A stretch of 25,778 bases of DNA from a virus: the IMG/VR virus record IMGVR_UViG_3300043419_001132, positions 1 through 25,778 of that record. One strand, written 5' to 3'. A model generated the notes under the pieces. The model worked only from the letters and a program-made list of their open reading frames with translations. It searched no databases and was not told the DNA's origin. Shown here piece by piece: positions 1 through 6,684 of the stretch. Position numbers and translations under genes: made by a program. How positions within the stretch are numbered: position 1 is the first letter of the stretch; each line of letters opens with the position of its first letter.

Positions 1-5
1 AACTG

Positions 6-11
6 TATACT
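6..11 (+). promoter_or_regulatory. -10 box, leaderless promoter of first operon
   Basis: TATACT lies exactly 6 nt before the ATG at 18, so transcription should begin at or next to the start codon. The -35 would lie outside the window. The same spacing recurs before at least ten other genes here. Confidence 0.6.
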
Positions 12-17
12 TGATAT

Positions 18-224
18 ATGATCAACATGGAAATACCAGATCCTTTTCAAACCTTCGTAGCCAAGAAGTATGCTAATGCTAAAGGCTATGTCCATGACTT
101 CTTTACTGGGGAATGGTCTTATAAGTGCTTATCATGTAAGGAAGATCTTTATGCTCCATCCCGCAAAATTATGACAAAGATTAGATTGTTTCATACCCGC
201 AATGAATGCCTTGGAGGATACTGA
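18..224 (+). CDS. hypothetical small CxxC protein, first gene of small-gene operon
   Basis: A 68-residue protein I do not recognise. It has one CLSC motif near residues 37-40 and no second obvious metal pair, so zinc binding is only a possibility. The ATG at 18 sits 6 nt after a TATACT box with no Shine-Dalgarno, so the mRNA is probably leaderless. The stop codon overlaps the start of the next gene (TGATG), making this the head of a coupled operon running to about 3064. Function unknown; probably an early or accessory phage protein. Confidence 0.7.
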   Translation: MINMEIPDPFQTFVAKKYANAKGYVHDFFTGEWSYKCLSCKEDLYAPSRKIMTKIRLFHTRNECLGGY

Positions 225-439
225 TGCCTATTCATGTTCCTATTTATGTTAACAAAACTTTAATTAAAACCTATACCATTGGAAGAGTTTCAGGTGATAC
301 AAACCCTGATTCTATAAATACTTATTTAATCACAGAAGAGGGTTTTCCTTGGGAGACTGGTCAAATGTTTAATCATAGGTACGGAGATAGCATTGAGACT
401 TGCGTAACCAAGGGTCTTAGTGCTATGATGGATACATGA
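224..439 (+). CDS. hypothetical protein
   Basis: A 71-residue protein with no recognised domain. I start it at the ATG at 224 rather than the in-frame ATG at 206: GGAGG at 213-217 is well placed for 224, and that ATG overlaps the previous stop (TGATG). Its 3' end overlaps the next start codon (ATGA at 436). No transmembrane segment or metal motif is visible. Its place in a tightly coupled run supports it being expressed. Confidence 0.65.
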   Translation: MPIHVPIYVNKTLIKTYTIGRVSGDTNPDSINTYLITEEGFPWETGQMFNHRYGDSIETCVTKGLSAMMDT

Positions 440-630
440 AAATAGGTCCATATACACTACGCAAACCTTGGGTTAAGTATGTTAACCTTGAGTTAGATAT
501 TGATGAGCAATTAACCAGAGCAATTATGAACTCAATTAGATCAGATATTGTGGCAGATATTATCTCTTTAGATCTTTGTGATATAGATTGTGATGTGATT
601 CACTACCTTGAAAAAACGGCACGAGCATGA
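436..630 (+). CDS. hypothetical acidic small protein
   Basis: A 64-residue protein, unrecognised. The C-terminal half is acidic and Asp/Ile-rich with two cysteines. It overlaps the preceding gene by 4 nt (ATGA) and the next start at 627 by 4 nt, typical of translational coupling. The first residues contain a short basic patch. Nothing supports a specific function. Confidence 0.6.
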   Translation: MKIGPYTLRKPWVKYVNLELDIDEQLTRAIMNSIRSDIVADIISLDLCDIDCDVIHYLEKTARA

Positions 631-767
631 GATACTTTACAAAGGGGTGGTTAAAGGGTGGTGTCACTGATTCCTGGGGTTTTGCAATTGAGTTCTACCC
701 AAGAGAAAGATCATTGAGCATTACTTTTATACATTGGTATTTGATTATTGAGAAGGATTACACATGA
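627..767 (+). CDS. hypothetical 46-residue aromatic-rich protein
   Basis: A short frame from ATG 627 to TGA 765-767 that fills the gap between two coupled genes. The product begins MRYFTKGWLKGG and is rich in Trp, Tyr and Phe, with an IEFYPRERS segment followed by a hydrophobic stretch ending IIEKDYT. I have an impression of similar short proteins in other phages but cannot name a family. ATGA overlaps at both ends argue that it is real. Confidence 0.6.
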   Translation: MRYFTKGWLKGGVTDSWGFAIEFYPRERSLSITFIHWYLIIEKDYT

Positions 768-1069
768 GTGCAGATAATTATTATTTAGTTAGAAAACATC
801 CAGCAGGTGGGTTTACATATGTTATGGGTTTTGCTTCAGATGTAGATGATGATGATTTTGAAATAATTCCAGAGGCTACTCTTGATGATCCCCGATTTGA
901 TACTAAAGAGGCTGCTATGAGTGCATGTATTCATGAGTATGCAGAGTATGGGCATGACTACCATTGGGAGACATGCGATAATCATGAAATAAAATATTAT
1001 CATTGCGATCAGTGCGGGGATTCAGATGAATATTGTGAAGAATGTGATTACTTTAAGGGGCATTTATAA
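764..1069 (+). CDS. conserved phage-type protein with C-terminal Cys cluster
   Basis: A 101-residue protein beginning SADNYYLVRKHPAGGFTYVM, an N-terminus I associate with small proteins of actinobacterial phages of unknown role. The middle is strongly acidic. The C-terminus carries CDQCG and CEEC pairs with histidines, consistent with a small zinc-binding module. GAGAAGG upstream of the ATG is a plausible ribosome site. It overlaps its neighbours at both ends (ATGA at 764, TAATG at 1069). Confidence 0.75.
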   Translation: MSADNYYLVRKHPAGGFTYVMGFASDVDDDDFEIIPEATLDDPRFDTKEAAMSACIHEYAEYGHDYHWETCDNHEIKYYHCDQCGDSDEYCEECDYFKGHL

Positions 1070-1347
1070 TGACTGATGGTTTACAGAAAAAGATTAATGA
1101 TAAACAAATACACTTTATTGAAGATGGAATACCAAGTCGGTGGGATGAGAAATCAGTGACACACGATGAATTGCCTTATATTGCTATAATAGAAGATTTG
1201 AATAAGTTAATACGCAAGGAAATGAAAGCCATAAATGCAGTAATGGAATTACATAAGTTTGACCAATGGGGTGAAGAATGTAAGCATTGTGATAATGGTT
1301 CTTATCCTTGTGACACTATTCAGGCTATTGAGAAGGAGTTAAGATGA
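1069..1347 (+). CDS. hypothetical protein with CxxC...C motif
   Basis: A 92-residue protein. The C-terminal part reads CKHCDNGSYPCDTIQAIEKE, an arrangement recurring in small phage proteins of unknown function. The three cysteines could bind a metal. The N-terminal part is charged and helical-looking. The start overlaps the preceding stop (TAATG), and its own stop overlaps the start at 1344. Function unknown. Confidence 0.7.
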   Translation: MTDGLQKKINDKQIHFIEDGIPSRWDEKSVTHDELPYIAIIEDLNKLIRKEMKAINAVMELHKFDQWGEECKHCDNGSYPCDTIQAIEKELR

Positions 1348-1706
1348 CATACGAATACTATTCACCACCTATGAGTTATGATGGAATAGTTGAAACTCAG
1401 GGTGATATTATTAAAGATTGGACTCTTGGATATTATCAGGGTGATTATGTATACCTGCTAAAAAATGGGGACAAATATGCGTTTACCGTTATTGGATATG
1501 GATCTTGCTCTGGATGCGATGCATTAGAAGGTTGCGGAAATGATGAAGAGTTTAATGAATTAAAAGAAGAGATTATCAACGATATTGTTTGGGGTACAAA
1601 GCAAGATGTTCTTGACTATGTAACTAATCAGGAAGCAAATCGCTGGTATTTTCATGAAGAAGATTGGGTTGAAATCAGAAAAGAGATTATGGAGATATTA
1701 AAGTAA
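1344..1706 (+). CDS. hypothetical protein
   Basis: A 120-residue acidic protein, not recognised. It contains a small Cys cluster (CSGCDALEGCG, around residues 52-62) in a Gly-rich loop and a Trp/Glu-rich C-terminus. The size and Tyr-rich N-terminus resemble other uncharacterised phage proteins, with no catalytic motif. Coupled by ATGA to the gene before and by TAATG to the gene after. Confidence 0.7.
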   Translation: MTYEYYSPPMSYDGIVETQGDIIKDWTLGYYQGDYVYLLKNGDKYAFTVIGYGSCSGCDALEGCGNDEEFNELKEEIINDIVWGTKQDVLDYVTNQEANRWYFHEEDWVEIRKEIMEILK

Positions 1707-1987
1707 TGTCAAAAGTAAATCAGGTAGCAAAAGAGAACAAAGATCATCACGACCATTTCAAAGTAAGTGACACTAATTCAGCAATTAATAATATCACTAT
1801 GGTTCAAGACTGGAGTCCAGATGGACATTCTACTGAGGCTTATTGGCGTAAGCGTATTGCTGAAGAGCAGAAGATTGATAAGATTCGTGATCTTGCTAAG
1901 AGTTTAGCAAAAACTGACTACCGTGGAAATCCTCCACCAGAGCATTACATTGCCAAGAAGATATTTGATATTTTAGATGGCAACTAA
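1706..1987 (+). CDS. hypothetical protein
   Basis: A 93-residue charged protein with a His/Lys-rich N-terminus and a helical C-terminal half. No transmembrane segment or metal motif is visible. It is coupled to the previous gene at 1706, and its last 11 nt overlap the start of the small Cys-rich gene at 1977. Codon use matches the rest of the operon. Confidence 0.65.
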   Translation: MSKVNQVAKENKDHHDHFKVSDTNSAINNITMVQDWSPDGHSTEAYWRKRIAEEQKIDKIRDLAKSLAKTDYRGNPPPEHYIAKKIFDILDGN

Positions 1988-2138
1988 TCTATTTAAACAC
2001 TGTTGGCACTGGTCAACTCTTTCATATAAAATGCCAGAGGCTATGGAAGAATGCTGCAACTGTGATAAAGTTATAGAAGAATACAAAAGGTGGGACGGAA
2101 CTGATAATGGAAAATGTGAGTGGGAGGTTTATGAATGA
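1977..2138 (+). CDS. small Cys-rich protein, putative zinc finger
   Basis: A 53-residue frame from ATG 1977 to TGA 2136-2138. It contains CWHW near residue 9 and CCNC at residues 26-29, with a further Cys near the C-terminus, a plausible single zinc site. It overlaps the previous gene by 11 nt and the next by 4 nt (ATGA at 2135), bridging what would otherwise be a 147-nt gap. This fill supports a real gene. Confidence 0.6.
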   Translation: MATNLFKHCWHWSTLSYKMPEAMEECCNCDKVIEEYKRWDGTDNGKCEWEVYE

Positions 2139-2512
2139 CACTTGAAGAAGAAATCACGGTACTTACTGAAAAATACTACAAGTATGTTAGTTTAGATCAT
2201 CATAAGGATAGAGATTGTCACTTCTGGATTGAGAAGAAGTGGTCTTATGGCAATGCCCCAACATATTCTGCACACCATGTTGGATATGTGGGAAGTGATC
2301 TTAATACAAAAGATTTTGATGAAGAGGAAGATGCAATGATGTGGCTTGCTGACAACCTAAGACGTAAAATTAAACAGGCTATTGAATATCTTGAAGGTAC
2401 TGATTACTGGGATAAAAATGATAAGGTTGGCTTTCCTAAGTATGAACTTATGGGTTTGAATAAAGAGCAGGCAGATGATATGCTTGAGTTATTAAAGAAG
2501 GAGTTAGTGTGA
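2135..2512 (+). CDS. hypothetical protein
   Basis: A 125-residue protein with an acidic, helical C-terminus and a central aromatic region. No family recognised. The start overlaps the preceding stop by 4 nt, and its end overlaps the next GTG start by 4 nt (GTGA). The sequence WLADNLRRKIKQAIEYLEG suggests an amphipathic helix. Function cannot be assigned. Confidence 0.7.
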   Translation: MTLEEEITVLTEKYYKYVSLDHHKDRDCHFWIEKKWSYGNAPTYSAHHVGYVGSDLNTKDFDEEEDAMMWLADNLRRKIKQAIEYLEGTDYWDKNDKVGFPKYELMGLNKEQADDMLELLKKELV

Positions 2513-2757
2513 TTAAACTATTATGGATATTGTGTAGTCTTGGCGTGTTTGTTTATACATTTAAAGAATGTGTTAAAGCAGAGTTGAAGGTTTGGGGAAC
2601 AGTAAGTGCAGATTTGCTTATGCTACTTACCTTGATTTCATTTCTGATTGCATTGCTTGGTCCCCTTGCAATTGTTGCTTTCTTCGTATATAATGGATTT
2701 AAGGGTGTTGCAAGAGCGATTAACGAAGGGTATGCAAATGAACGAAGCACAGTTTGA
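2509..2757 (+). CDS. small membrane protein
   Basis: An 82-residue protein with a GTG start overlapping the previous stop (GTGA). Hydrophobic segments at about residues 2-17 and 33-63 predict two or three membrane passes, and the tail is charged. It is the only membrane protein in this operon. It could be an accessory lysis or host-envelope protein, but there is no family evidence. An AAGGAG-like element lies just upstream of the GTG. Confidence 0.65.
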   Translation: MIKLLWILCSLGVFVYTFKECVKAELKVWGTVSADLLMLLTLISFLIALLGPLAIVAFFVYNGFKGVARAINEGYANERSTV

Positions 2758-2857
2758 TGAAGAGTTTAACCTTGAAGACATTACGAACGCCATAGTTAAT
2801 CAGGCTAAGGCTGAAGTTAAATCTAAGTTTGGTAATAAGAAACGGCATAGACAATGA
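2738..2857 (+). CDS. hypothetical 39-residue protein
   Basis: I place the start at ATG 2738 because GAAGGG at 2725-2730 is a correctly spaced ribosome site; a longer upstream frame would run inside the membrane protein gene. The product is acidic at the N-terminus (MNEAQFDEEFNLEDI) and basic at the end (KKRHRQ). It overlaps its neighbours by 20 nt and 4 nt. Unrecognised. Confidence 0.5.
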   Translation: MNEAQFDEEFNLEDITNAIVNQAKAEVKSKFGNKKRHRQ

Positions 2858-2955
2858 TCTGCCCTACTTGCAAAATGGATAAAGAAGACATTGAGTACTG
2901 GGATAAGCACCAGACAATGAGTGATTATAGGGTGTGGTGTGCCAAAAGAGCCTAA
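2854..2955 (+). CDS. tiny zinc-ribbon-like peptide
   Basis: A 33-residue frame from ATG 2854 to TAA 2953-2955. It begins MICPTCKMDKEDIEYWDKH and has a further Cys near the end (VWCAKRA). The start is coupled to the preceding stop (ATGA). CPxCK at the N-terminus is typical of mini zinc ribbons. Very short, so confidence is moderate. Confidence 0.45.
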   Translation: MICPTCKMDKEDIEYWDKHQTMSDYRVWCAKRA

Positions 2956-3064
2956 GATTACGAAGATGGACTGGAGAGCCTTGGGATATTGGCCTGTTTA
3001 TAAAGATGGTAAGAAGGTTTGGGAGAAAGATTCTGAACAGATTGACAAGAACTTAAATAAATAA
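2939..3064 (+). CDS. hypothetical 41-residue basic protein, last of operon
   Basis: A GTG-started frame at 2939 ending TAA at 3062-3064. The product is Lys-rich (MPKEPKITKMDWRALGYWPV...). It overlaps the previous gene by 17 nt and ends 4 nt before tRNA-Glu, so the tRNA may be processed from the operon transcript. Unrecognised. Confidence 0.45.
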   Translation: MPKEPKITKMDWRALGYWPVYKDGKKVWEKDSEQIDKNLNK

Positions 3065-3068
3065 TATT

Positions 3069-3140
3069 GGCTCCATCGTCTATCGGTTAGGACAACGCCC
3101 TTTCACGGCGTAAAGACGGGTTCGATTCCCGTTGGGGCTA
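3069..3140 (+). tRNA. tRNA-Glu (UUC)
   Basis: A complete cloverleaf: acceptor GGCTCCA pairs with TGGGGCT, anticodon loop CTTTCAC gives UUC, and the T-arm CGGGT-TTCGATT-CCCGT is canonical. The discriminator is A at 3140 and CCA is not encoded. It immediately follows the small-gene operon and is convergent with the GT61 gene that ends at 3150. Confidence 0.95.
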
Positions 3141-3149
3141 CTTAAAATA

Positions 3150-4172
3150 TTAAGCAAATATATTACTAAACCTTTTTAAGTTTTCTACAATTTTTTCGCT
3201 GTTGCTGGTATTTGACATTCCTATAAAGAAAAAGTTATGACCCAATGACTCCGCTATTCTTCTCCAAGCATTGTCTGTATACTCCATCCAAGAAGATATT
3301 TCAATTACATCTATAGGAGTATCTCTATCTGTCCACAAAACATTTGTAAAACCACTACCAGTAAACCCAACGACTTTGGTTGCTTTTGAAAAAAGTTCAA
3401 TCTGCTCGTTTAAATTGTAAGACTCTAGGTGGTGAACTGAATATCCCAAACTTTTAAAATATTCTTCGATGAGTTCTTCATTTTCTATGTATCTTGGGGA
3501 GATAGAGTTACGTGAGTCTGCATTTGAATGCCTTCTACTTATATAAATTTTCTCAGTTTTGTTATTTTTTAAGGCAAAGGTTTTGTTAATTAATTTAAAG
3601 ATAACATCATAGATGTCATTTTGTATGGTGTATGAGTGCTTTTCTTTTTTTAAAAATAGTTCTTGATCCCAATAATATAAGTTTTCTATTTTTAGTTGAG
3701 AGTATGGACTAACAAACTTAATGTCAATATTACATTTTTCACTAATAATCATTAAATTTTTCATCATATTGCCTATGCCATCATTAAAATCATATTCTTT
3801 TTGATCAAATTCTTTATGGTAATTTGAAACAACAAGAAGTTTTAAAGATGGAACAAAATTTCTAACGTATAAAAAAGGAGCAACTATATCATTTATGTAG
3901 TGACTATAGTATTGATGCTCCATAACCATAAAGTAGTCTCCAGATAGACTTACTGTATCTTTCCCTCCTCTAAAAGAAATATTTTTATACAAAAAGATAT
4001 CTAATGGCTTCTTGCCATATAATCTTGAATCCTTGCTTTTATCAAGGTCAAATATTTTATCGTCATATAAAAAATTAAAATCTTCCATGGTTGGAGATTT
4101 ATATAGGGATGCAGACTCTATTGATTCCAACATTCTCACTGTTGGTTTGGGCAATATACTAAAAGTCTTCAT
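3150..4172 (-). CDS. glycosyltransferase, GT61 (DUF563) type
   Basis: A 340-residue protein. The C-terminal half has the features of GT61/DUF563 glycosyltransferases: a YISRR strand, then GYSVHHLESYNLNEQIELF, then the nucleotide-sugar segment VVGFTGSGFTNVLW. Family members transfer pentoses or hexosamines onto glycans. I place the start at ATG 4172 rather than the frame's first start at 4370: TATAAT lies 6 nt upstream of 4172, and the extra N-terminus would run antisense across the divergent promoters and the HAD gene. A second GT61 gene lies at 10458-11450. Donor and acceptor unknown; surface glycan modification is likely. Confidence 0.8.
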   Translation of the reverse strand: MKTFSILPKPTVRMLESIESASLYKSPTMEDFNFLYDDKIFDLDKSKDSRLYGKKPLDIFLYKNISFRGGKDTVSLSGDYFMVMEHQYYSHYINDIVAPFLYVRNFVPSLKLLVVSNYHKEFDQKEYDFNDGIGNMMKNLMIISEKCNIDIKFVSPYSQLKIENLYYWDQELFLKKEKHSYTIQNDIYDVIFKLINKTFALKNNKTEKIYISRRHSNADSRNSISPRYIENEELIEEYFKSLGYSVHHLESYNLNEQIELFSKATKVVGFTGSGFTNVLWTDRDTPIDVIEISSWMEYTDNAWRRIAESLGHNFFFIGMSNTSNSEKIVENLKRFSNIFA

Positions 4173-4202
4173 TTGAAAATTATACCATCTGTGTGGTATA
4201 CT
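4173..4202 (+). promoter_or_regulatory. promoter TTGAAA-N18-TATACT for 4239 operon
   Basis: TTGAAA at 4173-4178 and TATACT at 4197-4202, spacing 18. It overlaps the divergent minus-strand promoter of the GT61 gene, so the two may compete for polymerase. The predicted transcript has a leader of about 30 nt before the GTG at 4239. Confidence 0.55.
4179..4187 (-). promoter_or_regulatory. extended -10 promoter of the GT61 gene
   Basis: On the minus strand TGG-TATAAT ends 6 nt before the ATG at 4172, predicting a leaderless mRNA. The hexamer 17 nt upstream (ATTCCA) is a weak -35, so the extended -10 probably carries recognition. Confidence 0.55.
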
Positions 4203-4238
4203 GGAATATATACAATAAAAAGAAAGTTTAGGTAGATA

Positions 4239-4685
4239 GTGAAGCCAACTGCATTTATTTTTGACGTAGATGGAACACTGGCAAATGTAGATCCATATCT
4301 GCATCTTGTTAGAGGCTCCAATAAAGATTACGATGCCTTTCATGAGGCCTCTATAGATGCCCTTCCACATTATGAAGTTGTTGATATGCTAAATAAAACA
4401 GTTTCTGATGGGCACTCAGTATTAATTGTTACCTCAAGAAAAGAGAAGTGGCGTGGTCTAACATCTATGTGGCTTGCACGTAACAACATAAGATCTAATG
4501 CACTCTTTATGCGTTCAGATGATGACCACAGACCAGACTATGAAGTTAAAAAAGATATACTTGATAAAATTAATAAATATTGGCATGTGCTTCATGCAGT
4601 AGATGATAACCCATCAGTCATACAGTTATGGCAAGAAAACGATATTCCAACTACTAAAATTGGCACTTGGGATGGCAAGAAATGA
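4239..4685 (+). CDS. HAD-family phosphatase resembling polynucleotide 3'-phosphatase
   Basis: A 148-residue protein with a GTG start. FIFDVDGT (D9, D11) is the HAD nucleophile motif; VTSR around residue 66 and the acidic DDNP late in the chain complete the HAD pattern. The text around DYDAFHEAS and FMRSDDDHRPD closely resembles the phosphatase half of T4 polynucleotide kinase (PseT). It removes 3'-phosphates or acts on another phosphate ester. The kinase half is absent. Translation is coupled to the sulfotransferase at 4682 (ATGA), so a role in tRNA or RNA repair, or in nucleotide clean-up for that pathway, is possible. Confidence 0.75.
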   Translation: MKPTAFIFDVDGTLANVDPYLHLVRGSNKDYDAFHEASIDALPHYEVVDMLNKTVSDGHSVLIVTSRKEKWRGLTSMWLARNNIRSNALFMRSDDDHRPDYEVKKDILDKINKYWHVLHAVDDNPSVIQLWQENDIPTTKIGTWDGKK

Positions 4686-5233
4686 CAACAAGTTCTGATC
4701 ATGTTATAGTTTCATATCCAAGATCTGGAAGCAATTACTTTCAACTTGCATGGAAAGATAAAAATAAACAACATGTTGAATGTCTTAGATCATCCAAACT
4801 AATATATAAGATATCAAAGAATGATAATAAAAAGATTATTGGATTAATAAGAAATCCTGTCGATGCAATATCTTCTAGAGTATTAATAGGCAGGACTCAT
4901 GAAAATACTTCTGGCACAGAAGAAGATATGGTTAAGTTTTCAATATCTGAATACATAATGATTTACCACTATATTATAAAAAATGCACATTTTATAGTAG
5001 ATATCTCTGATTTAAGCAAAGTAGATAAACTTGTAGAGACTATATCAGGCTTGCAATCAAGTCCTATTGATCAGGGCATTCTTCAGAATAAACTAAATAA
5101 TATACCAAACTACTCTGCTAGTTTTGTTGGACATAAAGATTACGATGCAACAATTGATATAGTAAAAAATATGGATATTGAACTATGTCAGGCGCTGTAT
5201 GATATAGCATACTCAAAAAGATTAATGGTATAA
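4682..5233 (+). CDS. sulfotransferase family protein (copy 1)
   Basis: A 183-residue protein. SYPRSGSNYF (residues 11-20) matches the 5'-phosphosulfate-binding loop of PAPS-dependent sulfotransferases, and IRNPVDAISSR (56-66) matches the 3'-phosphate-binding segment. It is shorter than cellular enzymes (250-300 residues), as are the other two copies here. I choose ATG 4682, coupled to the preceding stop, over 4667. It would move sulfate from PAPS to a hydroxyl on a glycan, protein or small molecule. The donor could come from the APS-kinase-like enzyme at 16143-16904. Acceptor unknown. Confidence 0.75.
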   Translation: MTTSSDHVIVSYPRSGSNYFQLAWKDKNKQHVECLRSSKLIYKISKNDNKKIIGLIRNPVDAISSRVLIGRTHENTSGTEEDMVKFSISEYIMIYHYIIKNAHFIVDISDLSKVDKLVETISGLQSSPIDQGILQNKLNNIPNYSASFVGHKDYDATIDIVKNMDIELCQALYDIAYSKRLMV

Positions 5234-5234
5234 T
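5226..5234 (+). promoter_or_regulatory. extended -10 promoter, leaderless
   Basis: TGG-TATAAT followed by exactly 6 nt and ATG 5241. The box overlaps the stop codon of the sulfotransferase gene. No convincing -35. Confidence 0.55.
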
Positions 5235-5240
5235 AAAAAT

Positions 5241-5372
5241 ATGAAAGAAAAAGAAGTTTGCGAATATTGCAGTGACTCAGCCAAATTTAATGATGTTGGC
5301 CTAACTTCTGATGCAGAATACTCTATAGTAGGTGTTTGTGAGCATCACCTAGTCAATTATGGAGTCTCTTAG
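5241..5372 (+). CDS. small zinc ribbon, DUF7455-like
   Basis: A 43-residue protein from ATG 5241. CEYC (residues 7-10) and C33-E-H-H reproduce the CxxC...CxHH pattern seen in the larger DUF7455-like protein at 20415-20660, so the two look related. It starts 6 nt after a TGG-TATAAT box without a Shine-Dalgarno, implying leaderless expression. Its last 24 nt overlap the 3' end of the convergent gene 5349-5546. Zinc binding is likely; function unknown. Confidence 0.65.
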   Translation: MKEKEVCEYCSDSAKFNDVGLTSDAEYSIVGVCEHHLVNYGVS

Positions 5373-5546
5373 TACCTCTACGCTTGATGGCTCTTGGCAG
5401 TTATTGCAATATGACGTTGGATGATCAGAATATCTTTCTCTATACCCGCTCAAAATAATCTTACCCTCTTTGTGCAGGCTGAGGTGTCTATCGTCTAAAG
5501 CCCCATAGACGATTGGGATAAGTTTTCCTTGACATGTTTGACACAT
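5349..5546 (-). CDS. small zinc-ribbon protein
   Basis: A 65-residue protein with CQTC at residues 2-5, LIPIVYGALDD, a Gly-containing middle, and CNNC at residues 47-50: a two-pair zinc ribbon of a type I recall from small actinobacterial proteins of unknown role. The ATG at 5546 is 6 nt after TGG-TAGACT on the minus strand, again suggesting a leaderless mRNA. It is an isolated minus-strand gene between plus-strand operons and overlaps the end of 5241-5372. Confidence 0.65.
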   Translation of the reverse strand: MCQTCQGKLIPIVYGALDDRHLSLHKEGKIILSGYRERYSDHPTSYCNNCQEPSSVEVLRDSIID

Positions 5547-5552
5547 AGTATA

Positions 5553-5561
5553 AGTCTACCA
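5553..5561 (-). promoter_or_regulatory. extended -10 promoter of the minus-strand zinc-ribbon gene
   Basis: TGG-TAGACT on the minus strand, 6 nt before ATG 5546. A second -10-like hexamer (TATACT) directly abuts the ATG but is too close to serve it. Confidence 0.45.
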
Positions 5562-5564
5562 TAC

Positions 5565-5593
5565 TGGACATCGGCTAGAAACTTTGATATACT
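5565..5593 (+). promoter_or_regulatory. strong promoter TGGACA-N17-TATACT, leaderless
   Basis: TGGACA at 5565-5570, a 17-nt spacer ending in TGA, then TATACT at 5588-5593. The second of two adjacent ATGs (5600) lies exactly 6 nt downstream, matching the window-wide rule and selecting that start. It is divergent from the promoter at 5553-5561. Confidence 0.7.
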
Positions 5594-5599
5594 TGAATG

Positions 5600-6133
5600 A
5601 TGAGGATCCTATTACCGTCTTACCCTAGATGTGGCACACACTTTCTGGCTGAACAGTTTTTACAAAAGACTGGGGTGGTTATGAACAAGACACATGCCCC
5701 AATGACTGGAAAATATGACTTATATGTAACACTGGTTCGAAACCCAAAAGACAGTATTGTTTCAAGGCTTGCCATGGAGTTGGAGTTTGAAGAAAATCCA
5801 AAAACTATGGAAGAATACTTGGAAATATGCAAACAGGAGTATATGGTTTTTTATAAATATATACTTAGACAGGTAGATATTATATTTCACTATGAAGATA
5901 TTTCCAACAATGTTGATAAAATGATTGATCACTTATGTGAAAAAACAAACATTAAAAGAATATCTGATGTATTCGTGGACAGCATAGTTGATAGACCTGC
6001 TACTGGGTTTTTAAAAACAAGCAAGAGTTCTTTAAGATATAGAGAATCAGAAGATTTTATGAAAGGTAAAGACCTTAGCGAATGCTATACTATATTTATG
6101 GAAGCAGAAAAAAGATCTGTGAGATTTAAATGA
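5600..6133 (+). CDS. sulfotransferase family protein (copy 2)
   Basis: A 177-residue protein from ATG 5600; an adjacent ATG at 5597 would add one Met, but promoter spacing favours 5600. LPSYPRCGTHFL (residues 5-16) is the PAPS 5'-phosphosulfate loop, KTH (30-32) resembles the catalytic-His region, and VRNPKDSIVSR (46-56) the 3'-phosphate site. The protein is helical and charged at the C-terminus. The last 4 nt overlap the JmjC-like oxygenase gene, so the two products are probably made together. It likely sulfates a hydroxyl on a protein or glycan; the neighbouring oxygenase could create that hydroxyl. Confidence 0.8.
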   Translation: MRILLPSYPRCGTHFLAEQFLQKTGVVMNKTHAPMTGKYDLYVTLVRNPKDSIVSRLAMELEFEENPKTMEEYLEICKQEYMVFYKYILRQVDIIFHYEDISNNVDKMIDHLCEKTNIKRISDVFVDSIVDRPATGFLKTSKSSLRYRESEDFMKGKDLSECYTIFMEAEKRSVRFK

Positions 6134-6684
6134 GTATCTTAAAAATATTAAACGAAAATGATCTTTGGGAAAATATTAAATCACAAAAACCATTTGTTTT
6201 TAGAAACTCAGGTTTACCAGAGGTAACATGGAAAGAGATTCTGTCACTTGTTTATTCAGATTTTAAAATAGGAAAGAGTCTTGGACAAGGTGATAAAGGT
6301 AGATATGATGAGTTTGGATTTAAGGTTATGAGAGCAGATAGAATTGAGGCTATTCATAGTGAAATCCAAGAACTAGAAAAACTATTTAATGTGTCTCAAG
6401 ACTTCACAGTTGTTCCTAGGGCTGCACACCAACTTTATATTAGCATAGCAACACAAGAAAGATCTTATGGTGTTCCACACAGTGATCCAGAAAATGTTTT
6501 CTTCTGGCAGTTACGTGGAAAAGGTAATTGGAAAATTTGGTCTGAAGATAAGCAAGAAGTTGAGTTAGATGAAGTTCTTCAACCAGGAGACATATTATAC
6601 TGTCCACCTAATAGAACACATCATGTTGTTGCTATTACACCAAGGGCTGGTGTTTCTATTGGATTTGGAGAACTAATTGAGTGA
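6130..6684 (+). CDS. JmjC/cupin-type 2-oxoglutarate Fe(II) oxygenase
   Basis: A 184-residue protein. H117-S-D119 followed by FFWQLRGKGNWKIW, then LQPGDILYCPPNRTHHVV with the distal His at 164 or 165, is the double-stranded beta-helix and iron triad of JmjC-like hydroxylases (ribosomal oxygenase/cupin-4 type). These hydroxylate amino-acid side chains using 2-oxoglutarate and oxygen. It overlaps the sulfotransferase gene before it by 4 nt and the nuclease-like gene after it by 8 nt. Substrate unknown; functional pairing with the sulfotransferase is my inference. Confidence 0.8.
   Translation: MSILKILNENDLWENIKSQKPFVFRNSGLPEVTWKEILSLVYSDFKIGKSLGQGDKGRYDEFGFKVMRADRIEAIHSEIQELEKLFNVSQDFTVVPRAAHQLYISIATQERSYGVPHSDPENVFFWQLRGKGNWKIWSEDKQEVELDEVLQPGDILYCPPNRTHHVVAITPRAGVSIGFGELIE

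Noticed and set aside
3041-3070. Dedicated promoter for tRNA-Glu using TTGACA at 3042-3047
   Set aside because: A hexamer at 17 nt (TATTGG) would overlap the tRNA itself, and the TAATAT candidate is at 14 nt; processing from the operon is more likely.
4173-4370. Longer N-terminus for the GT61 protein, starting at 4370
   Set aside because: It would run antisense through two promoters and the HAD gene. The residues lack any glycosyltransferase similarity, and a leaderless promoter fits ATG 4172.
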